Assembly (NCBI GenBank): GCA_963846005.1
Contig: CAWJUH010000002.1
Location: 372,001-436,000, forward strand
Direction of reading: 5' to 3'
DNA from: CAVSUR01 sp963846005
GTDB lineage: Bacteria; Actinomycetota; Actinomycetes; Streptosporangiales; Streptosporangiaceae
Length of the DNA: 64,000 nt
The position numbers were made by a program, and so were the translations under genes. This document shows positions 34,130-42,657 of the stretch, piece by piece; the stretch's first letter is position 1; each line of letters opens with the position of its first letter. The notes under the pieces were generated by a model. The model was not told the DNA's origin and ran no database searches. It saw nothing but the letters and a program-made list of their open reading frames with translations.

Positions 34130-35379
34130 CCTGGGTACGGATTGGCCACGTAGAGGTCCTTGGCCGGGAACAGCGTGAGCACCCGCGGGCCGTCCGGGGT
34201 GAGGGCGACCTCCTCCTCGATCCGGGCCGCGGAGAACCCGTCGCTGGCCGGGCAGTAGGTCTCCAGCGCGAACACCATCCCGGCCTGCAGCTCGACCGGC
34301 TCGCGCATGCTGTTGAGCCGGGAGATGATCGGCCGCTCGTGCAGGCCCAGGCCGAGGCCGTGGCCGAACTGCAGGCCGAAGGCGTCCATCTCGGTCGCGA
34401 ACCCGAAGTCAGCAGCCTTGGGCCACAGCGCGGCGATCTCGTCGGTGCCGGTGCCGGGCTTGACCGCCGCGATCGCGGCGTCCATCCACTCCCGGGCCTT
34501 GGCATAGGCGTCGCGCTGGCTGGCCGTGGCCATGCCCACGCTGAACGTGCGGTAGTAGCAGGTCCGGTAGCCGTTGAAGGAGTGGATGATGTCGAAGAAG
34601 GCCTGGTCGCCGGGGCGGATGTAGCGGTCGGAGAAGTTGTGCGGATGCGGGTTGCAGCGCTCGCCGGACACCGCGTTGATCGCCTCGACCTGGTCCGAGC
34701 CCATCTCGTAGAGGCGCTTGCTGGCCAGCGCGACGATCTCGTTCTCCCTGATGCCGGGCTGCAGCGCCGCGGCGATGTCCTGATAGACCCCGTCCACCAT
34801 GGCCGCGGCCTGGGTCAGCAGCATGATCTCGTCGGCGGACTTGAGCTGCCGGGCGTCCAGCATGTCCTGCTGGCAGTCCACGACGGTCAGGCCCTGGCGC
34901 TGCATCTCGAACAGGAAGGCCGGCTCGGCGATGTCCACCCCGACCGGCTCGCCCGCGAGCCTGGCGTCGGTGAGCAGGCCCTTGATCTGGGTCACGGCGT
35001 CGCGCATGAGCCCGGCCGACGGGGCGATCGCGCCGCGCAGCCCGAGCATCCCGGCCCGGCAGTTGTCCGGCTCCAGCCACGGCGCGTACAGCTTGTGGTG
35101 CCGGGCCGCGGACCCGAAATCCCACAGCACGGGCTCGCCGCCGCGGGTGAGCAGCGCGTAGCGGGTCATCTTGTCGCCGAGCGCGCCGCCGATCCAGGTC
35201 TGCGTGGTGTAGCGGATGTTGTAGAAATCGAACAGCAAGAAGGCGCCGCACGCGCTGGCCGCCAGCGCCTGCCGGGCCCGGCCCAGCCGGTAGTCGCGCA
35301 GCCGCCCGAAGTCCAGCCGCGTCTCATAGTCCACGCCCATGTGCCCGGGCGCCGCCATCGGCCTGCTGCTCTCGCTCAT
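34123..35379 (-). CDS. M24-fold (creatinase/aminopeptidase P/DddP-like) protein with an altered metal site
   Basis: 418 residues from ATG 35379. The N-terminal creatinase domain contains FLLFDFYNIRYTTQTWIGGA, then LWDFGSAARHHKLYAPWL. The C-terminal pita-bread domain keeps the first Asp (FFDIIHSF), the His (FGHGLGLGLHERP) and both Glu (FALETYCP, RIEEEVAL). The second Asp ligand position is Cys (GYRTCYYRTF). It may therefore not be a standard dinuclear peptidase. Layout and the NIRYxT block recall DddP DMSP lyases and ectoine/creatine hydrolases; the true substrate is unknown. It converges with the GntR gene (7-bp overlap). Confidence 0.8.
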   Translation of the reverse strand: MSESSRPMAAPGHMGVDYETRLDFGRLRDYRLGRARQALAASACGAFLLFDFYNIRYTTQTWIGGALGDKMTRYALLTRGGEPVLWDFGSAARHHKLYAPWLEPDNCRAGMLGLRGAIAPSAGLMRDAVTQIKGLLTDARLAGEPVGVDIAEPAFLFEMQRQGLTVVDCQQDMLDARQLKSADEIMLLTQAAAMVDGVYQDIAAALQPGIRENEIVALASKRLYEMGSDQVEAINAVSGERCNPHPHNFSDRYIRPGDQAFFDIIHSFNGYRTCYYRTFSVGMATASQRDAYAKAREWMDAAIAAVKPGTGTDEIAALWPKAADFGFATEMDAFGLQFGHGLGLGLHERPIISRLNSMREPVELQAGMVFALETYCPASDGFSAARIEEEVALTPDGPRVLTLFPAKDLYVANPYPGY

Positions 35380-35441
35380 CGCCTCGCTCCTCGGCTTTCC
35401 GCGCCCTGCTGGCCCGGCCGGGCCAGCGGCCCGGCCTAGTC

Positions 35442-35453
35442 GCAAACGTTTGC
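35442..35453. promoter_or_regulatory. LacI-type operator upstream of the M24 gene
   Basis: GCAAACGTTTGC is a perfect 12-bp palindrome with the central CG typical of LacI/GalR-family sites. It lies 63 bases before the M24 start. No LacI regulator is encoded in the window. Confidence 0.55.
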
Positions 35454-35572
35454 ATCCTAACCCGGGCGAGCCTGGCCCGGAATGGCCGGCTTCCCCGGGC
35501 CTGGCCGGCTTCCCGGGTCGGCCTGGCCCCCGTGCGCTGCCACTCCTGTCACGCCCGTCACATGGCCAGTTA

Positions 35573-35615
35573 ACGCGGAAGGTTGGTTAACGCCGGCGGC
35601 ACAAATCTTCCGCGT
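35573..35615 (-). terminator. weak hairpin after the Lrp gene
   Basis: ACGCGGAAG (35573-35581) pairs with CTTCCGCGT (35607-35615), with a 25-base loop. It abuts the Lrp stop codon. GTTAACGC occurs twice nearby (35569, 35586). Confidence 0.35.
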
Positions 35616-36154
35616 CAATCACCGGCGGCCTCGCGGCGGCGCTTGGCGGCGCGGGCGGCGGGACGGCGCTCGCGCACCGGCCCGGGCTTGGTCGCCGCGA
35701 TCGGCAGCCGCGACGGCGGCTTGACCTCCTCCAGCCGCAGGTGCGTCACCATCCGGGAGCTGCCCCGGGCGGCCAGCGCGGCCAGCACCTGCTGCAGCTC
35801 GCCGACGTCCCTGGCCACCACGCTCAGCAGGTAGTCGAACTCGCCGGCGATGTTGTCCGCCGCGATGATCTGCGGCAGGGCCCGCAGCTGGTCCTCGAAG
35901 ATCCGGGTCGACCGCGGGTCGTGCCGGGTCATGCCGACCAGCACGAACATCTGCAGCGGGAAGCCGGCCTCCGCCGGATCCAGCTCGGCCCGGATGACCC
36001 GGATCACGCCCGACTGCTTCAGCCAGCGCACCCGGTTCAGCGTCGCCGCGGCAGACAGCCCCACCAGGCGGGCCAGCTCCACGTTCGTGCGGTCCGCGTC
36101 CGCCTGCAGCGCAGTGAGCAGTTCTATGTCAACTTCATCAAGCGCAACGGCCAT
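35615..36154 (-). CDS. Lrp/AsnC-family regulator
   Basis: 179 residues. The N-terminal helix-turn-helix is LDEVDIELLTALQADADRTN, ELARLVGLSAAATLNRVRWL. The C-terminal RAM domain (MFVLVGMTRHDPRSTRIFED, GEFDYLLSVVARDVGELQQV) binds amino-acid ligands in this family. A basic tail (RERRPAARAAKRRRE) is unusual. Divergent from an EamA exporter; by analogy it probably controls that exporter in response to an amino acid (inferred). Confidence 0.88.
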   Translation of the reverse strand: MAVALDEVDIELLTALQADADRTNVELARLVGLSAAATLNRVRWLKQSGVIRVIRAELDPAEAGFPLQMFVLVGMTRHDPRSTRIFEDQLRALPQIIAADNIAGEFDYLLSVVARDVGELQQVLAALAARGSSRMVTHLRLEEVKPPSRLPIAATKPGPVRERRPAARAAKRRREAAGD

Positions 36155-36225
36155 AGCACTGAATAATATCTTGCCAGATCCGTTGCAGGGCGAATTTGAC
36201 GATACTGATATCCGATAATAGCTAC
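36155..36225. promoter_or_regulatory. divergent leaderless promoters, Lrp/EamA
   Basis: For EamA, GATAAT (36214-36219) sits 6 bases before the ATG. For Lrp, TATTAT on the minus strand (36163-36168) sits 8 bases before its ATG. The AT-rich stretch with repeated GATA motifs (GATACTGATATC, CCGATAATA) is a likely Lrp binding region. Confidence 0.5.
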
Positions 36226-37632
36226 ATGAAGAACAGCCGTCGTCTCGCTCTCGCTGCCCTCACCGCAGCAGGCCTGCTGTGGGGCACCACCGTCCCGCTG
36301 TCCAAGGTTGCCCTGACGTGGCTGCCCCCGGCCTGGCTGACCGTGGCCCGGTTCGCCGTGGCCGCTCTCATCCTGCTGCTGGCCTGCGCCCGCACCCCGG
36401 CCAGCCGGGCCCGCCTGCGGGCCGCGCTGACCCCCGGCGTAATCGCCTCGGGCGCGATCGGCTACGGCGGCTCAGTGCTGCTGCAGAACGCCGGCATCAC
36501 CCGGACCAGCGTCAGCAGCGCCGCGCTGCTGATCGGGGCCACGCCGGTGCTGGTCGCGCTCATCGCCGCGGGCTGGCACCGCGCGGTCGCCCGGCCGGTG
36601 GCCTGGCTCGGCTTCGCGGTCTCGCTGGCGGGCGTCGGGCTGGTCGCAGGCGGCGGTGGCGGCGGCGCCTCACTGGCCGGCGACGGCCTGGTCCTGGCCT
36701 CGCTGCTGCTGTCGGCGGGCGCCACGGTGGCGCTCGGCCGCCTGGTAGCCGGCCGCGACCCGGCCGCGGTGACGGCCGTGCAGTTCCTGGCCGCGGCGCT
36801 GGCCGTGCTGCCGGCCGCGCTGGTCACCGAGCCGGTGGCGGCCATCCCGGCCGCGCCGACGGGCGCGGTGCTGGCGGCCGTCGCGCTGGCCATCGGCGGC
36901 ACCGTCGCCCCGTTCACCCTGTTCGCTTACGGCCAGGCGCGGATCCCCGCCGAGGTCGCGGGCGGGTTCCTCAACATCGAGCCGCTGGTCGGTGCCGCCG
37001 CCGGGGTCGTCGTGTTCGGCAACCCGGCCGGCCCGCAGCAGCTGCTCGGCGGTACCGCGATCCTGGCCGGGATCGGGCTCAGCAGCCTGCCGCTGCTGAC
37101 CGCCGCCCGCGCCGAGGCCGGGCAGGCCGAGCTGGCCGGGGCCGGACTGGCCGGGGCTGAGGCCGAGCTGGCCGGGGCTGAGGCCGAGCTGGCCGGGGCT
37201 GAGCGGGGTGAGCCGGAGCGGGTGGCGGCCGGCCCGGGCGTCACCGCCTCCGCCGGGCTGCTGGCGGAGGACCCGGTCCCGGCCGGGCCGGTCCCGGGCC
37301 CCGGGCAGCTGCCTGCGCCGATTGAGCCCGCCCTGCTGTGGGGCGGCCCGCCCAATCCGGCGGCCGGCCTGGCCGGCGGTCACGCCCGCCAGGCCGGCCG
37401 GGTGGCCTGCCAGCGCGAGGCGCACGCGCAGGCCGCCCAGCGCCGCGCCGCCATCCGCTGCCACGTCGGCCCCTACCGGCGGCTGGACGCGGCCCGGCCG
37501 CGGTGCCCGCTAGAAGGCCGGCTGCTCGTGGTGAGCAGCTGGCCCTCCGCCGGCCAGCCCGCCCGGCACCCGCGGCCGGCGCCGGGCCGCCCGGCGCCGC
37601 GCAGCCTCGCCGGTCAGCCGCGCCCGATGTAG
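36226..37632 (+). CDS. EamA/RhaT-family (DMT) transporter with a long C-terminal tail
   Basis: 468 residues from ATG 36226. Ten membrane helices in two EamA repeats occupy residues ~5-295 (AGLLWGTTVPLSKVAL; PFTLFAYGQARIPAEVAG, NIEPLVGAAAGVVVFG). The remaining ~170 residues are hydrophilic and repetitive (AELAGAE from a 21-bp repeat at 37147-37209), Cys-poor and unlike the family. They may be a read-through extension. The stop overlaps the converging SDR gene by 19 bases. Paired with Lrp, an amino-acid or metabolite exporter role is inferred. Confidence 0.82.
   Translation: MKNSRRLALAALTAAGLLWGTTVPLSKVALTWLPPAWLTVARFAVAALILLLACARTPASRARLRAALTPGVIASGAIGYGGSVLLQNAGITRTSVSSAALLIGATPVLVALIAAGWHRAVARPVAWLGFAVSLAGVGLVAGGGGGGASLAGDGLVLASLLLSAGATVALGRLVAGRDPAAVTAVQFLAAALAVLPAALVTEPVAAIPAAPTGAVLAAVALAIGGTVAPFTLFAYGQARIPAEVAGGFLNIEPLVGAAAGVVVFGNPAGPQQLLGGTAILAGIGLSSLPLLTAARAEAGQAELAGAGLAGAEAELAGAEAELAGAERGEPERVAAGPGVTASAGLLAEDPVPAGPVPGPGQLPAPIEPALLWGGPPNPAAGLAGGHARQAGRVACQREAHAQAAQRRAAIRCHVGPYRRLDAARPRCPLEGRLLVVSSWPSAGQPARHPRPAPGRPAPRSLAGQPRPM
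37147..37209 (+). repeat. 21-bp in-frame repeat in the EamA tail
   Basis: CTGGCCGGGGCTGAGGCCGAG at 37147-37167 and 37168-37188, with a partial third copy. Confidence 0.9.
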
Positions 37633-38369
37633 GGCATCTTGGTCGCGGTGATCGTGAGGAACTGGACGTTGGCGTCCAGCGGCAGGCCGGCCATGTAGAG
37701 CACCGCCTCCGCGACGTGCCGCGCGGCGAAGGTGGGCTCGGCCGCGACCGACCCGTCCGCCTGCACGACGCCGCTGGCCATGGCCGCCGTCATCTCGGTG
37801 GCGGCGTTGCCGATGTCGATCTGGCCGCAGGCGATGTCGTGGGCCCGGCCGTCCAGCGAGATGGACTTAGTCAGCCCGGTGATCGCGTGCTTGGTGGCGG
37901 TGTAGGCGGCGCTGGCCGGGCGGGGCGCGTGCGCGGAAATCGAGCCGTTGTTGATGATCCGGCCGCCGCGCGGCTCCTGGGCCCGCATCATCGTCACCGC
38001 CTGACTGGCGCACAGGAACGCGCCGGTGAGGTTGGTGCCGACGGCCCGCTGCCAGTCCGCCGGGGACAGGTCGCCGACCGCGCCCGCCGGGCCGAACAGG
38101 CCGGCGTTGTTGACCAGCAGGTCGAGCCGTCCCCACCGGCGGCCGACCGCCCCGAACAGCGCGGCCACCGAATCGGCCGAGCTCACGTCGGCGGGCACGG
38201 CCAGTCCCTGGCCCGCAGGCCAGGAGCCGGGCGCCACGGCCTGCTCCAGCGGCTCCGGCCGGCGGCCCGCGGCGGCGACCCGCCAGCCGGCCGCGAGCAG
38301 CGCCCGGGTGATCTCCAAGCCGAGGCCCGATCCGGCCCCGGTGACGACGGCAACGCCCGCTGTGGTCAT
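37614..38369 (-). CDS. short-chain dehydrogenase/reductase
   Basis: 251 residues, a classical SDR. Cofactor motif VVTGAGSGLGLEITRALL, structural LLVNNAGLFG, catalytic Ser in INNGSISAHAP and YTATK (Tyr-x-x-x-Lys). An Arg in the first helix-loop (AAAGRRPE) suggests NADP. The start ATG 38369 gives MTTAGVAVVTGAG and has a TANNNT box 6 bases upstream. Substrate unknown. Confidence 0.88.
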   Translation of the reverse strand: MTTAGVAVVTGAGSGLGLEITRALLAAGWRVAAAGRRPEPLEQAVAPGSWPAGQGLAVPADVSSADSVAALFGAVGRRWGRLDLLVNNAGLFGPAGAVGDLSPADWQRAVGTNLTGAFLCASQAVTMMRAQEPRGGRIINNGSISAHAPRPASAAYTATKHAITGLTKSISLDGRAHDIACGQIDIGNAATEMTAAMASGVVQADGSVAAEPTFAARHVAEAVLYMAGLPLDANVQFLTITATKMPYIGRG

Positions 38370-38375
38370 GCCCTG

Positions 38376-38381
38376 ACCGTA
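38376..38381 (-). promoter_or_regulatory. -10 element of a probable leaderless promoter
   Basis: TACGGT on the minus strand, 6 bases before the SDR ATG at 38369. Confidence 0.4.
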
Positions 38382-38423
38382 CCGGCGCATTGGCGCACGG
38401 CAATTGCCCGGCTCGACCCGTGA

Positions 38424-38454
38424 ATGGTCGCAACTAATCGTAGTTGGGCGACCA
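38424..38454. promoter_or_regulatory. imperfect inverted repeat between SDR and phosphatase genes
   Basis: TGGTCGC-AACTA and TAGTT-GG-GCGACCA pair around ATCG with a two-base bulge. It lies in the divergent promoter region and may be an operator for either gene. Confidence 0.4.
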
Positions 38455-38523
38455 CCTATGGTTAGATAGGCGGCGTGGCCGCGGCCACCGCCGGGGCTTC
38501 GCGCGGCCGGGGAGGTTGGTGTC

Positions 38524-40542
38524 TTGGGGGGGAGAAGCGGCGCTGCTGCGCGCCGCCGGGCAGCGGTCGCGGCTGGTGCCGCGAACAGCGACCCTGCCGA
38601 CACCAGCGACCCGGCCGGCTCGGCCGACCTGTACCGGTCGCTGCTGGAATCAGCGCCCGACGCGATGGTAATCGTCGACAGCGGCGGCATCATCCGGCTG
38701 GTCAACGCCAAAACCGAAGAGCTCTTTGGTCATCAAAGGTCTGAACTTCTCGGCCGCCCCGTCGAGATGCTCCTGCCCGGCCGGCTGCGGGCCGGGCATG
38801 CCGCGCAGGGGTCCTGGTACTCGGCCAGCCCGCGGGCCCGGCCGATGGGAGCCGGGCTGGGACTACTCGGCCTGCGCCGGGACGGCACCGAGTTCCCGGT
38901 CGAGATCAGCCTCAGCCCGCTGCAGACCGGCCAGGGGCTGCTGGTGTCGGCCGCCGTCCGGGACGCGACCGAGCGGCGCGCGGCCGAGTTGCGGATGGCC
39001 GAGCTGTCCATGATCGTCCAGACCTCGCAGGACGCGATCATCACCGCCACGCCCGACGGGGTGATCACCTACTGGAACGAGGCCGCGGCCTGCATGTACG
39101 GCTACTCCGCGGACGAGGCCGTCGGCCGCAGCGCGGTCATGCTCGCCCCGCCCGGCGGGGCCGGCGACGTGGCGGCGCTGCTGGCCCGGCTGCGACGCGG
39201 CGAGCGGATCGAGCACTACGAGACGCTGCGCCGGGCCCGGTCGGGTGACCTGCTGGACGTTGACATCGTCGCCTGGCCGGCCTGTGACCCGGCCGGCCAG
39301 GTGACGGGCGTCTGCGCGATCGTGCGCGACGTCGGCGAGCAGCGCCGGGCCAGCGGCGAGCTGACCCGGCTGCATGAGCAGCAGCGGCAGGTCGCGCTGA
39401 CCCTGCAGCGCGACCTGATGGGCCCGGTCCCGCAGGTCCCCGGCATCGAGACCGCGAGCCGCTACCGGCCCGCCACCCGGGGCGCGGGCGTCGGCGGTGA
39501 CTGGTTCGACCTGATCCCGCTCGGGGCCGGGCGGGCGGCCGTGCTGATCGGCGACGTGATGGGCCGCGGCCTGGAGGCGGCCACGGTCATGGGGCGGCTG
39601 CGGTCGGCGGGGAACGCGCTGGCCCGCACCGGGATGTCGCCGCAGCAGCTGATGTCCGCGCTCGACTCGGTCGCCCGCGACCTGCCCGGCCAGCTGGTCA
39701 CCTGCTGCTACCTGGTCATCGACGCGACGGGGGGAGAGCTGACGGCGTGCTCGGCCGGCCACCTGCCGATCCTGGCGGCCGGGCCGGACGGCACGGCGGG
39801 ACCGCTGCCCATCCCGGTCAGCGTCCCGCTCGGCGTCGGCGGGATCCCGCATGCGGAGGCCGCGTTCGCGGTCCCGCCGGGTACCACGCTGGTGCTGTAC
39901 ACCGACGGGCTGATCGAGACGCGCGACAGTGACCTGGAGGCGCGGATCGGCACGCTCGCGGCCGAGGCGGCCGCTGCGCTGGCCGGCTCCGCCGGGCTGG
40001 AGCAGGCCGCCGACCAGATCCTGCCCGCGCTGCTGACCGGCAGCGGGCAGCACGCCGACGACGTGACGCTGCTGCTGGTCCGGATGCCGGCCCCGCCGCT
40101 GGCCAGCGCGAGCACGTCGCTGCCGCCCGAGCCGCGCCAGGTCGGCGCGGGACGGCGCTTCGTCCGCGAGACGCTGGCCGCCTGGGGCCAGCAGGAGCTG
40201 GCCGCGCACGCCTGCCTGCTGGTATCCGAGATCCTCACTAACGCGATCCGGCACGCTTGCCAGCCGATCGAGCTACGGCTGCACCGCCGGGCCGGCGAGC
40301 TGGTCGCGGAGATCTTCGACGATGACGCGCAGCTGCCGCAGCGGATGGTGCCCGGCCTGGCCGAGGAGAGCGGCCGCGGCCTGATGATCGTGGATGCCCT
40401 CGCGGCGGACTGGGGAGCCCGGCTTTCCGGACCGGGCAAGGTGGTGTGGTTCACCCTGGCCTCGGACGGCGCGGCCGCGTCCGGGCCGCCGGCGCTGCCG
40501 CAGCCGCGGCGCGCGGGCGAGCCGGCCACAGCGCCCTGCTGA
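38524..40542 (+). CDS. PAS-PAS-SpoIIE phosphatase-HATPase regulatory protein
   Basis: 672 residues from TTG 38524, with GGGGAGG 8 bases upstream. Domains: PAS 1 (about 37-150, ALLESAPDAMVIVDSGG-like), PAS 2 (about 160-275, TSQDAIITATPDGVITYWNE), PP2C/SpoIIE phosphatase (about 295-515; metal motifs GVGGDWFDLI, IGDVMGRGLEAA, GTTLVLYTDGLIE, HADDVTLLLV) and a C-terminal anti-sigma-type HATPase (ACLLVSEILTNAIRHA, GRGLMIVDALA). Such proteins combine anti-anti-sigma dephosphorylation with an anti-sigma kinase in a partner-switching stress pathway. No sigma factor is adjacent. Confidence 0.88.
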   Translation: MGGRSGAAARRRAAVAAGAANSDPADTSDPAGSADLYRSLLESAPDAMVIVDSGGIIRLVNAKTEELFGHQRSELLGRPVEMLLPGRLRAGHAAQGSWYSASPRARPMGAGLGLLGLRRDGTEFPVEISLSPLQTGQGLLVSAAVRDATERRAAELRMAELSMIVQTSQDAIITATPDGVITYWNEAAACMYGYSADEAVGRSAVMLAPPGGAGDVAALLARLRRGERIEHYETLRRARSGDLLDVDIVAWPACDPAGQVTGVCAIVRDVGEQRRASGELTRLHEQQRQVALTLQRDLMGPVPQVPGIETASRYRPATRGAGVGGDWFDLIPLGAGRAAVLIGDVMGRGLEAATVMGRLRSAGNALARTGMSPQQLMSALDSVARDLPGQLVTCCYLVIDATGGELTACSAGHLPILAAGPDGTAGPLPIPVSVPLGVGGIPHAEAAFAVPPGTTLVLYTDGLIETRDSDLEARIGTLAAEAAAALAGSAGLEQAADQILPALLTGSGQHADDVTLLLVRMPAPPLASASTSLPPEPRQVGAGRRFVRETLAAWGQQELAAHACLLVSEILTNAIRHACQPIELRLHRRAGELVAEIFDDDAQLPQRMVPGLAEESGRGLMIVDALAADWGARLSGPGKVVWFTLASDGAAASGPPALPQPRRAGEPATAPC

Positions 40543-40603
40543 CCGCGTCCTGCCCGTCCCGCGGACCCGCTCCGGTTTCCGGCGGCCCGGGAGCGCGCAT
40601 ACT

Positions 40604-40635
40604 TACTCTGAGTATGTAAAACAAAACTCTGAGTA
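40604..40635. promoter_or_regulatory. twin operator upstream of the glycan cluster
   Basis: TACTCTGAGTA (40604-40614) and ACTCTGAGT (40626-40634) are two palindromes whose starts are 21 bp apart, two helical turns, immediately before the first glycosyltransferase gene. They sit in an AT-rich patch. Confidence 0.5.
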
Positions 40636-40649
40636 GTGACGGGGCGAGC

Positions 40650-41681
40650 ATGACAGCGGGGCTCAGCGGCATTCCGGCCCGCCAGGCCGGTCCGGCCGGC
40701 CCGGCCAGCCAGGCGGCCGCGGCCGGCACCGGCCAGCCGGGCGGCGCGCTGGCGGTCACCGTCATCATCTGCGCCTACACCGAGAAGCGGTGGGAGCAGC
40801 TGCGGGCCGCGGTCGGCTCGGTGCTGGCCCAGCAGCCGCCGGCCGCGCAGGTGCTCCTCGTCATCGACCACAACGCGGCGCTGGCCGGCCGGGCCCGGCG
40901 CGAGCTAACCGGCGTCACGGTGCTCGACTCGCCCGGCCCGCAGGGCCTGTCCGGGGCCCGCAACGCCGGCCTGAAGGCCGCCGGCCACCCGGTGGCCGTC
41001 TTCCTCGACGACGACGCCGAGGCCAGGCCCGGCTGGCTGGCCGAGCTGGTCGCGCCGTACGCCGACCCGGACGTGGTGGCGACCGGCGGCAGCGCGCACC
41101 CGCGCTGGCCCGGCCCCCGGCCGCGCTGGCTGCCGCCAGCGTTCGACTGGGTGGTCGGGTGCAGCTACACCGGGCTGCCGGCCGCGCCCGGGCCGGTGCG
41201 TAACCCGATCGGGGCGAATATGTCGCTGCGGACCGGCCCGGCGCTGGCGGCCGGCGGCTTCGACACCGGCGTCGGCAGGCTCGGCGCCAAGCCGACCGGG
41301 TGCGAGGAAACGGAGCTGGCCATCCGGCTCACCGCCGCCCGGCCCGGCGCCGCGGTCTGGTACGCCCCGGCCGCCCAGGTCGACCACCACGTCGCCGCCG
41401 ACCGGGCGCGGCTGCGCTACTTCCTGCGCCGGTGCTGGCACGAGGGCCGGTCCAAGGCCCGGGTGGTGGCCAGGGCCGGGACGCCGGCCGGGCTGGCCGC
41501 CGAGCGCCGCCAGGCGGTGCGCGTCATTCCCGCCGCGGTGGCCGCCGACCTGCGCGCCGCGGCCGGCGGCGACGGCGCCGCTCTGCTGCGGGCCCTGGCC
41601 ACCGCCGGCGGCCTGGCGGTCACTGTGGCCGGCTACGGCTACGGCCGGGCCCGGCCGGAGACCGGGGCGGCCGCGCGCTGA
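40650..41681 (+). CDS. GT2 family glycosyltransferase
   Basis: 343 residues. The GT-A fold is clear: AVTVIICAYTEKRWEQLRAA, SGARNAGLKAAGHPVAVFLDDDAE with the DxD-like nucleotide-sugar metal motif, and later GCEETELAIRLT. No membrane helix except a weak C-terminal one. It probably extends a surface or exopolysaccharide chain from a UDP- or GDP-sugar. Its 3' end overlaps a converging GT2 gene by 43 bases. Confidence 0.85.
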   Translation: MTAGLSGIPARQAGPAGPASQAAAAGTGQPGGALAVTVIICAYTEKRWEQLRAAVGSVLAQQPPAAQVLLVIDHNAALAGRARRELTGVTVLDSPGPQGLSGARNAGLKAAGHPVAVFLDDDAEARPGWLAELVAPYADPDVVATGGSAHPRWPGPRPRWLPPAFDWVVGCSYTGLPAAPGPVRNPIGANMSLRTGPALAAGGFDTGVGRLGAKPTGCEETELAIRLTAARPGAAVWYAPAAQVDHHVAADRARLRYFLRRCWHEGRSKARVVARAGTPAGLAAERRQAVRVIPAAVAADLRAAAGGDGAALLRALATAGGLAVTVAGYGYGRARPETGAAAR

Positions 41682-42657
41682 GCCAGCCGCCGCAGCCGCG
41701 GCTCGGCGGCCTTGACCGCCTCCCTGGCCCGGCCCTGGGCTGCGCGCAGCGCCGCCCGCCGCGGGCCCGGCAGCGCACTCCAGCCCAGCATGCGCAGCCC
41801 GGACGCAGTGCGGGCCAGCTGCGGCAGCCCGGCCGACCTGGCCTGGCCGGCCCACCGCTGCGCCAGCTCGGGGTCGTCGCCGTACTTCAGCGCGGCAATG
41901 GCGGGCCGGACGTAGGCCAGCCCGGACGGCAGCCGCCGCATCCGCGGCGCCCACTGGGCCAGCAGCGCGTCCAGCGCAGCCTCGCTGCGCCCCCGGTCAC
42001 GGGTCAGCGAGCCGGGCCGCAGCCGCAGGTCGGTCAGCACATCCGGCTGGCCCACCAGGCCGGGGTGGCCGAGCCCGCCGCGATCCGCAGCCACATCTCC
42101 AGGTCCTCGACGTGCGAGATGCCCTCGTCGAAGCCCCCGACGTCGGCGAAGCAGGAGGCGCGGACCAGCAGTGAGCTGCCGTTGCGGGCCGGGTTGCTGG
42201 CCGCCAGCAGGTCGTCGAGGTCGTAGCGGCCCGGCCGGGACCACTGCCAGAACACCGGGGTGCCGTTCTCCAGGATCATCCGGGACCGGCAGAACACCCC
42301 GCCGACCCGCGGCGGCAGCGACTCGATCAGGCCGAGCTGGCGCTCCAGGAACCGCGGATGCCAGCGGTCGTCGCCGTCCAGGAACGCCAGGTAGCGGCCG
42401 CGGGCGGCGGCGATGCCGGCGTTGCGGGCCGCGCTCAGCCCGCGGTGCGGGCCGGGCACGATGGTGACCCGGGAATCATGGCCGGCCGTCTCCTTGACCA
42501 CCTGCATGGTGTCGTCGGTGGACTGGTCGTCGACGACCAGGTACTCGAACCGGGCGTAGGTCTGGCTCAGCACCGAGCCGGCCGCCTCGGCCACGTAGCG
42601 GGCGACGTTGTAGGCCGGGGTGATGACGGTGACGGCCGGGTCCCGGTCTGCTGTCAT
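41639..42657 (-). pseudogene. GT2 family glycosyltransferase with an apparent frameshift
   Basis: From ATG 42657 (ATGA overlap with the GT-C gene) the frame encodes a standard GT2 N-terminus: VTVITPAYNVARYVAEAAGS, LSAARNAGIAAARGRYLAF, LDGDDRWHPRFLE and GISHVEDLEMWLRIA. It then ends prematurely at 42034. The natural continuation (LVGQPDVLTDLRLRPGSLT) lies one frame over and ends at 41639. A single missing base near 42065-42080 explains it. If restored, the enzyme is ~339 residues. All catalytic parts are before the break. Confidence 0.72.
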
